Made by a program: the position numbers and the translations under genes | Assembly (NCBI GenBank): GCA_038116745.1 | Contig: JAYODW010000011.1 | Span: 42,267 to 106,266 of the forward strand | Length of the DNA: 64,000 bases | Direction: 5' to 3' | DNA from: JAYODW01 sp038116745 | Lineage (GTDB): Bacteria > Pseudomonadota > Gammaproteobacteria > Ga0077536 | Shown here: positions 43,134-51,444 of the stretch, piece after piece | How positions within the stretch are numbered: the stretch's first letter is position 1 | How the letters are laid out: every line of letters starts with the position of its first letter | The notes under the pieces: model-generated | The model's database searches: none | The model's input: the letters and a program-made list of their open reading frames with translations, nothing else | Told to the model about the DNA's origin: nothing

Positions 43134-43814
43134 TCAGAAGTCGCGGATGTACTGCCACTCGGTACCCTGCATGAGCAGGCGATGCCGCGGTCCCGGAGTG
43201 TTGAATTCCCCGGTCTCGTAAGCCGCATCTTCCCGGTACACGGTACAGCGGCCCTCCTCCACCGGCACGATACGCGGCTCAAAACGCTGCACTTCGATCC
43301 CGTGCAGCGCACTTTTCAGGCTGCCGACATCAGCCATGTCGCGCATCCCGAGCAGGGTGACAAAGGTCGGCGCAGGGAGCTGCAGCTCGCCCTCGATCTG
43401 AGCGGCCAGCGCTGCCGCCGGCGTCAACCAGCGGAAATCGACGATTTCCGACTGATCGATTGTGACTGCGGCATCCGCGGACACAGCCGCGGCAAAAAAC
43501 CAGGTAGCAAAGCGCTTGGGCAACTCGACCGGCGTCGTCCAGTGCGCAAACGGCAACAGCGCATCAGCGGCGACACCGAGACCGGTCTCCTCCATCACCT
43601 CGCGCGCCGCGGCCTGCCGGGCCACTGTGATCTCGGATTCGTCGTCATGCGCGCGGTCATCAGCGTCCACCCGCCCACCTGGAAACACCCAGGCGCCACC
43701 GTGGAAAGCAATTTTCTCATTCCGGCGCAGCATCAGAACCTCGAGCGCGCCTGGTCCGTCGCGCACGATGACGACAGAGGCCGAAGGACGGGCGGGCGCA
43801 ATCGAATCACTCAT
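43134..43814 (-). CDS. NUDIX hydrolase
   Basis: 226 residues. The Nudix box appears as FPGGRVDADD followed, after an insertion, by AAREVMEETGLG, the REUxEExGU core that binds Mg. The insertion between box halves and the WTTPVELPKRFATWFFAA segment match the NUDT7/NUDT19-like CoA pyrophosphatase branch. It may hydrolyse CoA or acyl-CoA derivatives; this is inferred. The sirtuin gene upstream is on the same strand, 64 bp away. Confidence 0.88.
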   Translation of the reverse strand: MSDSIAPARPSASVVIVRDGPGALEVLMLRRNEKIAFHGGAWVFPGGRVDADDRAHDDESEITVARQAAAREVMEETGLGVAADALLPFAHWTTPVELPKRFATWFFAAAVSADAAVTIDQSEIVDFRWLTPAAALAAQIEGELQLPAPTFVTLLGMRDMADVGSLKSALHGIEVQRFEPRIVPVEEGRCTVYREDAAYETGEFNTPGPRHRLLMQGTEWQYIRDF

Positions 43815-43878
43815 TTACGGTTTACCTTCCGTGACGGCGGGCCGCCAGTGTAACGACCGCGACGGGTTTTCTCTTCTA

Positions 43879-44628
43879 TCAGTCAATGCCGACGGCGGCA
43901 CCAATGGTCGGCCCGATGTCATCGTGGATCACCAGGTCGGCGCTGTCGTCCTGATCGGTCGCCTCCCGGTTGATGATCACCAGCCGGGCGCCGTTACGCT
44001 TGGCCAGGCGCGGAAAACCCGCGGCCGGGTAAACCACCAGAGAAGAGCCCAGCACAATGAACAGATCGGCGCCCAACGTTTCCTGCTCCGCGCGCTGCAT
44101 CGCGTCCACCGGCATGGACTGGCCGAAAGAGATAGTGGCCGTCTTGACCAGTCCGCCGCAGACAGCGCACACGGGCAGGCTGCCATCGCGCTCGAAAGCG
44201 GCAATGATGGGCTCCAGTTCGTAACGTTTCGCACAGCTCAGACAGCGCGCATAGGTGGTGTTGCCATGGAGTTCGATCACCGCCTCCTCCGCTACCCCGG
44301 AAAGCTGGTGCAGACCGTCAACGTTCTGCGTAATGATGCTCCGCAGCTGTCCCTGCGCTGCCAGCGCTGCCAGCGCCCGGTGGCCGCGATTCGGCTCGGC
44401 CTGGCGGAACTCTCGATCCATCACGATTTTGCGTCGCCAGGTTTCCCGACGCTGCTCTTCGGAATTGACAAAATCGTCAAACATGATGGGCTGCATCTGG
44501 GTCCACAGCCCGCCGGGACTGCGGAAATCCGGAATCCCGGATTCGGTACTGATCCCGGCGCCGGTGAACGCTACCACCCGGCTGCTGGCGGACAGGAGGT
44601 CCGCCAGCTGTTTTACTGCATCACTCAC
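43879..44628 (-). CDS. cobB: SIR2-family NAD-dependent protein deacylase
   Basis: 249 residues with the complete sirtuin core: FTGAGISTESGIPDFRSPGG (NAD-binding), ITQNVDGLHQ, catalytic His in ELHGNTTYARC, Zn-binding cysteines CLSC and CAVC, FGQSMP, and VLGSSLVVYPAAGF. It removes acetyl or other acyl groups from lysines. The gene name is by family only; class assignment (e.g. desuccinylase Tyr/Arg) was not resolved. Confidence 0.92.
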   Translation of the reverse strand: MSDAVKQLADLLSASSRVVAFTGAGISTESGIPDFRSPGGLWTQMQPIMFDDFVNSEEQRRETWRRKIVMDREFRQAEPNRGHRALAALAAQGQLRSIITQNVDGLHQLSGVAEEAVIELHGNTTYARCLSCAKRYELEPIIAAFERDGSLPVCAVCGGLVKTATISFGQSMPVDAMQRAEQETLGADLFIVLGSSLVVYPAAGFPRLAKRNGARLVIINREATDQDDSADLVIHDDIGPTIGAAVGID

Positions 44629-44744
44629 GAGCTCGCTGCTCCTGGTCTTTGCGCCTGCACCATCGATGTCATCCCCCGGGAAACTGCTAAAATTTCTGCC
44701 CGGGCAGCATGCCGCCGTCCCGAATCCCCGACAAGATCCCCCGA

Positions 44745-45722
44745 ATGAGCGAACCCAGCGAAACTCTAATCCCGCGTGATCTGCAGCCTGAAAGCGCAGA
44801 CGTCGCCTACGATCTCGACAAAACTCTGACCTCGATTGTCTCGTTGCGCGCGAACATTCCCGACGACGCCTTCACCGCCAGCGTGCTGGGAACAGAACGT
44901 GCCGGTCATGGCGTGCTGATCAACGACACCGGGCTGATCCTGACCATCGGCTATCTCGTCACCGAGGCGGATGCAGTCTGGATCATCACCCACAACGGCC
45001 AGGCCGTTCCGGGGCACCTGGTGGGCTACGACTATGAAACCGGCTTCGGTCTGGTTCAGGCGCTCGGCAGACTCGACATACCCGCCATGCCGCTCGGCAC
45101 GAGCCGTACGCTGGAAGTCGGTGATGAACTCGTCATGGCCGGCTTCGGCGGGCGTGAGCAGGCGCTTAAAGTACGTTTCGCAGAACGCCGTGAATTCGCT
45201 GGTTACTGGGAATACGTGCTGGACGAGGCACTGTTCACATCCCCGCCGCACCCCAACTGGGGTGGCGCCGCATTGATTGGTGCAGATGGCAGCCTCGCCG
45301 GCGTCGGCTCGCTGTACATCGACAGCGTGGTACCGAGTCTGCCTGACCTCGACGGCAATCTCAGCGTGCCGATCGAGCTGTTGGCCGGTATCGTCGATGA
45401 GCTGCAGATGTACGGTCGCACGCTGAAGCCCGCCCGCCCGTGGCTCGGCATGTTTGCCTCGGAAATCGACGGCCATCTGGTGGTCGCCGGAATGTATGAC
45501 GATGCCCCCGCCGCTCGCGCCGGCCTTGAAGCCGGCGACGTAATTCTGTCTGTGGGCGAGATGCAGCCCCAGGAACTGTCCTCTCTGTTCCGGGCGATAT
45601 GGTCGCTTGGTCCGGCCGGAAGCACGATTCCGCTGCGCGTATCCCGCGACGAAAAAATCCACGAGATCCAGGTGGCCTCCGTCGACCGCCGGGACCTCTG
45701 GAAGACCCCCGACATCCACTGA
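44745..45722 (+). CDS. HtrA-like trypsin-fold plus PDZ protein lacking the catalytic triad
   Basis: 325 residues from the ATG at 44745 (an upstream ATG at 44709 would add 12 residues; neither has a good ribosome-binding site). A DegP-type double barrel (about 25-220) is followed by a PDZ domain (about 230-315, with PWLGMF, AARAGLEAGDVILSV). The triad positions are changed: the His of NHVV is Y70 in IGYLV, the Asp of TDLAV is G100 in ETGFGLV, and the Ser of NSGGP is W172 in NWGGA. So it is a pseudoprotease. No signal peptide or transmembrane segment is visible, unlike DegP/DegS. It may be a scaffold or a regulated binding protein. Confidence 0.82.
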   Translation: MSEPSETLIPRDLQPESADVAYDLDKTLTSIVSLRANIPDDAFTASVLGTERAGHGVLINDTGLILTIGYLVTEADAVWIITHNGQAVPGHLVGYDYETGFGLVQALGRLDIPAMPLGTSRTLEVGDELVMAGFGGREQALKVRFAERREFAGYWEYVLDEALFTSPPHPNWGGAALIGADGSLAGVGSLYIDSVVPSLPDLDGNLSVPIELLAGIVDELQMYGRTLKPARPWLGMFASEIDGHLVVAGMYDDAPAARAGLEAGDVILSVGEMQPQELSSLFRAIWSLGPAGSTIPLRVSRDEKIHEIQVASVDRRDLWKTPDIH

Positions 45723-45852
45723 ACGACATCGCTGCAGCCTGCATCGCACTGAGCGGGCCTGCTCTCCTGTCGTGACTGCGGGGCACATTCCGCGCAGCCT
45801 CTGCTTCCGCTATGGTGATCCCTGACTCGAGGCTCAGAAAAAGGAAATCGTC

Positions 45853-47370
45853 ATGGCCCGGAAACCCGCCATCCCCCACCCCAGCGCTGACGAGATCCGC
45901 GCTGCCGCTGAAGCGCTGCACATGCATTTCGATGCGGAGGACGTACAGACCTACAGCGCTCTGATGCAGGGCATGATCACGAGCCTGAATGAGATCCATC
46001 ACATGCCGGCGCCGCGCCTGCCGGTCAAATATCCGCGCGGCCAGCTAAGCCGCCCGGAGGGCGATGAGAACCCGTTTAACGCCTGGTTCTGGAAGTGCCG
46101 CATCGAGGGGGCCGGCAGCGGCCCACTGCACGGCAAACGCATTGTCATCAAGGACAACATCTGCGTTGCCGACATGCCGATGATGAACGGCTCCGCCGTC
46201 TACGAAGGCTTTGTGCCGGACGAAGATGCGACGGTGGTGACCCGGGTGCTCGATGCCGGCGGCACGATCCTGGGCAAAACCGTGTGCGAGAACTACTGCT
46301 ATTCGGGCGGCAGCCACACCTCGGCGACGGGGCCGGTACGCAACCCACACAACCCTGACTTCATGACCGGCGGCTCTTCGAGCGGCAACGCCGCGCTCAT
46401 CATTGCCGGCGAATGCGATATGGCCATTGGCAGCGACCAGGGTGGCTCTGTCCGCATGCCGGCCTCGTTCTCCGGCTGTGTCGGCATCAAACCCAGCTAC
46501 GGCCTGGTGCCTTATACCGGCGCCGGACCGATCGAACAGACGGTCGATCATCTCGGCCCGATGGCCGCCACGACGCGCGACTGTGCGCTGCTGCTCGAGG
46601 TCATCGCCGGCTACGACGACGGACTCGATCCGCGGCAGACCACGCAGCTCGCGCCGAAAGCGTATGTCGATGCGCTGGCCGAGGGCGTTGCGGGACTGCG
46701 CATCGGGGTCGTTAAGGAAGGGTTCGGGCGCGAAGGCGGCCACGCCGACGTTGATGCCTGCGTGCGCGCTGCCGCTGAACGCTTCAAAGCACTCGGTGCA
46801 GCGGTGGAAAGCGTCTCTGTTCCGGCCCACAGCCAGGGCAGCATGATCATGCTGGGCAGCACTCTCGACGGCACCTTGTCCACCTTCACGGAACACGGCC
46901 CGGGTGGTCCCAACCCGCGCGGTCACACGCTGATCGAAGCGATCCCGTTCTACTACCGCGCCCAGCGGGAGCGTGCCGACCTGATGCCGCCGACGGTCAA
47001 GACCGTTCTTCTCTGCGCCCGCATCATGCGTGACCGCTACGGTCCCTATTACTCGGCCAAAGCCACCAACATGGTGCGCGACCTGCGCTCAGCCTACGAC
47101 AAGGTGTTTGCGGATTTCGATCTGCTGCTGATGCCGACGACTCCGATGAAAGCCCATCGCATCCCGCCGGCGGATGCACCCGTGGAGGAAGTCGTGGCCC
47201 GGGCGCTGGACATGATCAGCAATACAGCTCCGTTCGACGTCACCGGACATCCGTCGATGAGCGTGCCCGCGGGAATGTCTGATGGACTCCCGGTCGGCCT
47301 GATGCTGACCGGACGCTTCGGTGAGGATGACCTTGTCTTACGCGCCGGACACGCTTTCGAGACCGCCTGA
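45853..47370 (+). CDS. amidase signature-family enzyme
   Basis: 505 residues. The catalytic triad is Lys100 in IVIKDN, cis-Ser in TGGSSSGN (about 175-177) and nucleophile Ser199 in GSDQGGSVRMPASFSG. The C-terminus carries GHPSMSVPAGMSDGLPVGLMLTGRFGED. Such enzymes hydrolyse carboxamides, as in indoleacetamide or nitrile metabolism. A strong AAGGAAA site lies 7 bp upstream. It is followed by a convergent ZIP gene with an 11-bp hairpin between them. Confidence 0.92.
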   Translation: MARKPAIPHPSADEIRAAAEALHMHFDAEDVQTYSALMQGMITSLNEIHHMPAPRLPVKYPRGQLSRPEGDENPFNAWFWKCRIEGAGSGPLHGKRIVIKDNICVADMPMMNGSAVYEGFVPDEDATVVTRVLDAGGTILGKTVCENYCYSGGSHTSATGPVRNPHNPDFMTGGSSSGNAALIIAGECDMAIGSDQGGSVRMPASFSGCVGIKPSYGLVPYTGAGPIEQTVDHLGPMAATTRDCALLLEVIAGYDDGLDPRQTTQLAPKAYVDALAEGVAGLRIGVVKEGFGREGGHADVDACVRAAAERFKALGAAVESVSVPAHSQGSMIMLGSTLDGTLSTFTEHGPGGPNPRGHTLIEAIPFYYRAQRERADLMPPTVKTVLLCARIMRDRYGPYYSAKATNMVRDLRSAYDKVFADFDLLLMPTTPMKAHRIPPADAPVEEVVARALDMISNTAPFDVTGHPSMSVPAGMSDGLPVGLMLTGRFGEDDLVLRAGHAFETA

Positions 47371-47380
47371 GGCCGGGGCC

Positions 47381-47407
47381 GCCAGCGCAGGATCAGCCTG
47401 CGCTGGC
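47381..47407. terminator. 11-bp hairpin between convergent genes
   Basis: GCCAGCGCAGG and CCTGCGCTGGC are perfect inverted repeats around ATCAG. It starts 11 bp after the amidase stop and covers the stop codon and last residues of the ZIP gene. There is no T-tract, so it may act in both directions as a weak or Rho-assisted terminator. Confidence 0.5.
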
Positions 47408-48169
47408 TTCAAGATGCAGCACGAAATTGCAGGCCAGTCCGGCGCCGATCAGAACCACCTGCAGCACGGTGTCGCGCAGACCCACGCGACGATTGAGCGC
47501 GGGCATCAGATCTGACACTGCCACGTAGATGAAGCTCGCGGCCGTGAAGGTCAGCAGATAAGGGATGAGCCCGCGCATCTCGTCGAGCGTAAACCACGCC
47601 AGGATCGCGCCGGCGATCATGGCCAGAGAGGTCAGCAGGTTGAACAGAAACGCGCGCAGGCGGGTGTATCCACTGTGAATGAGAATGGCGAAATCGCCCA
47701 GCTCCTGCGGTACTTCGTGGGCAATAACGGCCAGCGCGGTGACCACTCCGAGACTTGGTTCGGCGTGGAACGCAGCCGCTATGAGCACACCGTCCAGGAA
47801 GTTGTGAAATGAATCGCCGACCAGGATCAGCGTGCCCGCCGGGCCGGGGATGTGGTCGCACCCGTCAGCGTGTTCATCGTGATGATGATGATGTCGCCAG
47901 ATCAGGCCTTTCTCGAGCAGGAAAAACACCAGAATGGCGAACAGCGCGGTGCCCATAAGTGCATCGTGTGCCCGCGTCTGCTCCAGAGCTTCTGGCAGCA
48001 GGTGAAGAAACCCCGCGCCGAGCAGCATGCCGATCGCAAAGCTGATCAGGTAATCGACCGACTTTTCGCGCCAGCGCTCGGGCAGCAGCAGATAGCTGCC
48101 CGCCGCGGTGACGCTGAGGACACTGCCGAGCAGGCTGAAAAACAAGACCCAGGAGAGAGAGCTGTGCAC
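47393..48169 (-). CDS. zupT: ZIP-family metal transporter
   Basis: 258 residues with eight hydrophobic helices. The metal-binding loop is histidine-rich (HHHHDEHADGCDH), and the helix 4-5 signature is VGDSFHNFLDGVLIAAAF followed by LAVIAHEVPQELGDFAIL, with conserved His and Glu. It imports Zn or a similar divalent metal. The gene starts with GTG at 48169; no clear ribosome-binding site. The symbol is by family. Confidence 0.9.
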   Translation of the reverse strand: MHSSLSWVLFFSLLGSVLSVTAAGSYLLLPERWREKSVDYLISFAIGMLLGAGFLHLLPEALEQTRAHDALMGTALFAILVFFLLEKGLIWRHHHHHDEHADGCDHIPGPAGTLILVGDSFHNFLDGVLIAAAFHAEPSLGVVTALAVIAHEVPQELGDFAILIHSGYTRLRAFLFNLLTSLAMIAGAILAWFTLDEMRGLIPYLLTFTAASFIYVAVSDLMPALNRRVGLRDTVLQVVLIGAGLACNFVLHLEASAG

Positions 48170-48191
48170 TGAGCGGGCGCAAAAATGGTGA

Positions 48192-48208
48192 GTGCTACAT
48201 TATGACAC
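48192..48208 (-). promoter_or_regulatory. possible -10 and weak dyad upstream of the ZIP gene
   Basis: On the minus strand, CATAAT at 48199-48204 could be a -10 element about 30 bp before the ZIP start. It lies inside an imperfect dyad GTG-N11-CAC. A metal-responsive operator is possible, but the symmetry is weak and no family consensus is matched well. Confidence 0.28.
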
Positions 48209-48346
48209 CAGCGCGATATGCGCCCTAAGGGGCTGAGCAGGCAACCTCCACGCAGCGCCAGTGACCGCACACGCGGTCTGACCGGCCGCGCGGTTGCGTC
48301 TCTCCGGCGCTCGTCGATGGCGACACCTCATTCGCAAATTTAGAGC

Positions 48347-50803
48347 ATGACCATGTCTGAGTCTCTTCCTGCCCATGCCCGCGTGGTGATCGTCGGCGGC
48401 GGCATCATCGGCTGTTCCATCGCCTACCACCTGGCCAGACTCGGATGGCGGGATATCGTGCTGCTGGAACGCAAGCAGATCTCCTGCGGCACCACCTGGC
48501 ACGCAGCGGGGCTGATTACCACCCTGCGGGACAGTGAAAGCCAGACCCGGCTGGCGAACTATTCATTGCAGCTTTACCAGGATCTCGAGGCCGAAACGGG
48601 ACAGGCGACCGGCTTTGTGCGCTGCGGATCTGTCCAGCTCGCCATGGACGGCGACAAAGCCGAGGAAATGCGCCGGGGCTGTGCCATGGCGCGCAGTTAC
48701 GGTATCGAAAACCACGAAATCTCCCCGCGCGAAGTGCAGGATCTCTTCCCGCTCGCGTACGTCGATGATCTCGTCGCGGCCTTCCACTTTCCCAATGATG
48801 GCCGGGTAAATCCGGCGGACGTGTGTCAGGCGCTCGCCCGCGGTGCTCGCCAGCTCGGGGTCAGGATCATCGAGCAGGTCTGCGTGACGGACGTGTTGCA
48901 GGAGCGCGGACGCGCCGTCGGCGTCGTAACACCTGAGGGCACCGTCAAAGCTGAGCAGGTCGTACTGTGCCCGGGTATGTGGGGACATGCGCTCGGCCGC
49001 GCCATCGGCGTCGATCTTCCACTGCAGGCGGCCGAGCACTATTACCTGATCTCCGAGCCCATTGACGGGCTGCACAACCAGCTTCCCATCCTGCGCGATC
49101 CGGGGCGTGCGGCCTACGCCCGCGAAGAGGCGGGCAAGATCCTGCTCGGTTTTTTTGAACCGGTCGCTGCACCCTGGGCGGTCGACGGGATCCCCGAATC
49201 TTTCTGCTTCGACGAGATCCAGCCCGACTGGGAGCGCATGGAACCCCACATCGAGCGCGCCATGCAGCGCCTGCCCATCCTGTTCGACACCGGGATCCGT
49301 CAATTTTTCTGCGGACCCGAATCGTTCACACCCGACCACAACTACCTCATGGGCAAAGCGCCGTTCGTCGACCAGCTCTACGTGGCCTGTGGCTTCAACT
49401 CCCTGGGGATCCTGTCCGGCGGCGGCGCCGGGCAGGTCATGGCGCAATGGATTGCCGACGGCGTCCAGCCGATGGATGTATGGGATGTCGATATCCGCCG
49501 TCTGCAGCCGCACCAAAACAACCGTCGCTATCTGCGCGATCGCATCGTCGAGTCTCTCGGCATCGCCTACCAGATGCACTGGCCGCACCGTCAGTGGGAC
49601 ACGGCCCGCGACGTTAAACGCTCAGTGCTGCACGACCGCGTTGCGGCTGCCGGAGCCTGTTTCGGCGAATCAGCTGGCTGGGAGCGCCCGAACTGGTACG
49701 CCACCGGCGCGCAGTCACCTCGCTACGTCTACAGCTTCGGACGGCAGAACTGGTTCGATAACCATCGCACGGAGCACCTGGCGGTGCGTGAAGCGGTCGG
49801 CGTGTTCGAACAATCGTCCTTCGCCAAACTGCTGGTGCAGGGACGCGACGCAGAACGGGTTCTCAACCGGCTCGCGACCGCCAATGTCGCGGTAGCGACA
49901 GGCCGAATCGTCTACACGCAGTTTCTGAACCAGCTCGGCGGCGTAGAGGCCGACCTGACGCTTACCCGCCTCGCGTCGGAACGCTACCTGCTGGTCACGC
50001 CGGCGTTTACTGCAACCCATGTCGAAGCCTGGATCAGTGAGCAGACCTCGTCCGAGGACAGCTGCGTTGTGACCGACGTGACTGCGGCCTACGCCATGCT
50101 CAACGTGCAGGGACCAGCCTCGCGCGACCTGCTGAATGCCGTCTGCGAAGCGGACTTCAGCAACGCGGCCTTTCCCTTCGCCACCGCGCGCTGGGTGGAG
50201 AGCGGCTACCAGCGGCTGCTGGCGGCGCGCGTGTCCTACAGCGGCGAGCTCGGCTGGGAGCTGTACATCCCGAGTGAGATGGCGGTGCAGGTGTATGACC
50301 GGCTGGTGACGGCCGGCAGGGCTTTTGATCTGCGTCACTGCGGCTATCACGCCCTCAACTCGCTGCGCATCGAGCGCGCTTTTCGCGATTGGGCGCACGA
50401 CATGGGACCCTGCGATACGCTGCTTGAAGCCGGTCTCGGTTTCACGTGTCACTGGGACAAACCCGGTGGGTTCATCGGGCGTGAAGCGCTGCTCGCGCAA
50501 CGCGAACGCGGCATCCTGCCGCGGCGTCTGGTCCAGTTCGTTCTCGAGGACCCGGAGCCGGTGCTGGTGCACGCCGAGCCGGTGCTGTGTAACGGCGAAC
50601 GCGTCGGCGAAACCACCTCGGCCGGCTATGGCCACACGCTGGGTGCCAGCGTGGCCCTTGGGTATGTCACGCTCGAGCAGGGCGTTACGGACGAAATGAT
50701 TGCGCACAGCGATTTCGTCATCGAACAGGCTGATCGCAGCTATCGCGCGCGGGCCTCTCTGAGACCCTTGTACGACCCCTCGGGGACTCGCGCGCGGAGC
50801 TGA
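48347..50803 (+). CDS. FAD-dependent dimethylglycine/sarcosine dehydrogenase-like (DAO + GcvT)
   Basis: 818 residues with the two-part architecture of dimethylglycine dehydrogenase. The DAO domain (about 8-380) has VVIVGGGIIGCSIAYHLARLG and SCGTTWHAAG, whose His is the usual covalent-FAD site. A central FAO_M-like region follows, then a GcvT folate-binding domain (about 435-810), with DVTAAYAMLNVQGPASRDLL and SYSGELGWELY. It would oxidise N-methylated amino acids and pass formaldehyde-level carbon to tetrahydrofolate. It ends in a strong terminator. Confidence 0.9.
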   Translation: MTMSESLPAHARVVIVGGGIIGCSIAYHLARLGWRDIVLLERKQISCGTTWHAAGLITTLRDSESQTRLANYSLQLYQDLEAETGQATGFVRCGSVQLAMDGDKAEEMRRGCAMARSYGIENHEISPREVQDLFPLAYVDDLVAAFHFPNDGRVNPADVCQALARGARQLGVRIIEQVCVTDVLQERGRAVGVVTPEGTVKAEQVVLCPGMWGHALGRAIGVDLPLQAAEHYYLISEPIDGLHNQLPILRDPGRAAYAREEAGKILLGFFEPVAAPWAVDGIPESFCFDEIQPDWERMEPHIERAMQRLPILFDTGIRQFFCGPESFTPDHNYLMGKAPFVDQLYVACGFNSLGILSGGGAGQVMAQWIADGVQPMDVWDVDIRRLQPHQNNRRYLRDRIVESLGIAYQMHWPHRQWDTARDVKRSVLHDRVAAAGACFGESAGWERPNWYATGAQSPRYVYSFGRQNWFDNHRTEHLAVREAVGVFEQSSFAKLLVQGRDAERVLNRLATANVAVATGRIVYTQFLNQLGGVEADLTLTRLASERYLLVTPAFTATHVEAWISEQTSSEDSCVVTDVTAAYAMLNVQGPASRDLLNAVCEADFSNAAFPFATARWVESGYQRLLAARVSYSGELGWELYIPSEMAVQVYDRLVTAGRAFDLRHCGYHALNSLRIERAFRDWAHDMGPCDTLLEAGLGFTCHWDKPGGFIGREALLAQRERGILPRRLVQFVLEDPEPVLVHAEPVLCNGERVGETTSAGYGHTLGASVALGYVTLEQGVTDEMIAHSDFVIEQADRSYRARASLRPLYDPSGTRARS

Positions 50804-50832
50804 AAAAAGCGCGGGCATGACGACGCTTTTTT
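50803..50832. terminator. bidirectional A/T-flanked terminator
   Basis: AAAAAAGCG (50803-50811) pairs with CGCTTTTTT (50824-50832) around a 12-base loop, with the A-tract overlapping the dehydrogenase stop codon and the T-tract following the stem. It is the best intrinsic terminator in the window and separates the dehydrogenase from the downstream operon. Confidence 0.72.
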
Positions 50833-50901
50833 CGCAAAAAAATTCGTTGCGTCTCATTCAGTTTAGCGGCACTCTACGCCGCCCCCGAATGGACCGCCGC
50901 A

Positions 50902-51444
50902 ATGCCTGCGTCATCGCGTTGTCTCTCGTGGCGGGCAACACGTTCGGTCGTGGTCCTGCTCGCCGTCTTCATCAGCCTCAGTGCCGAGGCCGGGGCGCGC
51001 ACTCTCGGTTGGGTCGAATGGGCCCTTTTGCTGCCTGACCGGATCAGCATCAAGGCCAAACTGGACACAGGCGCCAGAACCAGCTCACTCCACGCCGTGG
51101 ACATCGAAGCCATCACTGTCGATGGGGAACATCGGGTCCGCTTCCGCGTGCCGCTGGCATCACGCGCTGACGACACCGATAGCGATCGCGATCTCCTGTT
51201 CGAGCGTCCCGTGGTGCGGGAAACCCTGATCAAGGATCACGTTGCCGCGCCGGCGCCGCGTTACGTCGTTAACTTGGACCTGTGCATCGGTGGGCTCACC
51301 TTCACCACGCCGGTAACCCTGACCGACCGCAGCCGCTTCAACTACCCGCTGCTGCTCGGTCGCAGCGCGCTGCAAGGACGCGTGCTGGTCGATGCGGCAC
51401 GTACGTTCACCGCACGCCGCAGCTGTAAAAGTCCGCTGTCATGA
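50902..51444 (+). CDS. retropepsin-like ATP-dependent zinc protease family (RimB-like)
   Basis: 180 residues: a signal sequence (TRSVVVLLAVFISLSAEAGA) and an aspartic-protease-like domain with the DTG active-site motif KLDTGARTSSLHA, later YPLLLGRSALQGRVLVD. The family (PF05618 type) contains RimB-like retropepsins that act with RimK-type ligases. An export signal suggests periplasmic location. The start is uncertain, with no strong ribosome-binding site. It overlaps the transglutaminase-7TM gene by ATGA. Confidence 0.83.
   Translation: MPASSRCLSWRATRSVVVLLAVFISLSAEAGARTLGWVEWALLLPDRISIKAKLDTGARTSSLHAVDIEAITVDGEHRVRFRVPLASRADDTDSDRDLLFERPVVRETLIKDHVAAPAPRYVVNLDLCIGGLTFTTPVTLTDRSRFNYPLLLGRSALQGRVLVDAARTFTARRSCKSPLS

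Noticed and set aside
48563..50857. Two long minus-strand frames (341 and 380 residues)
   Set aside because: They are shadows of the DAO/GcvT dehydrogenase gene in a GC-rich genome.
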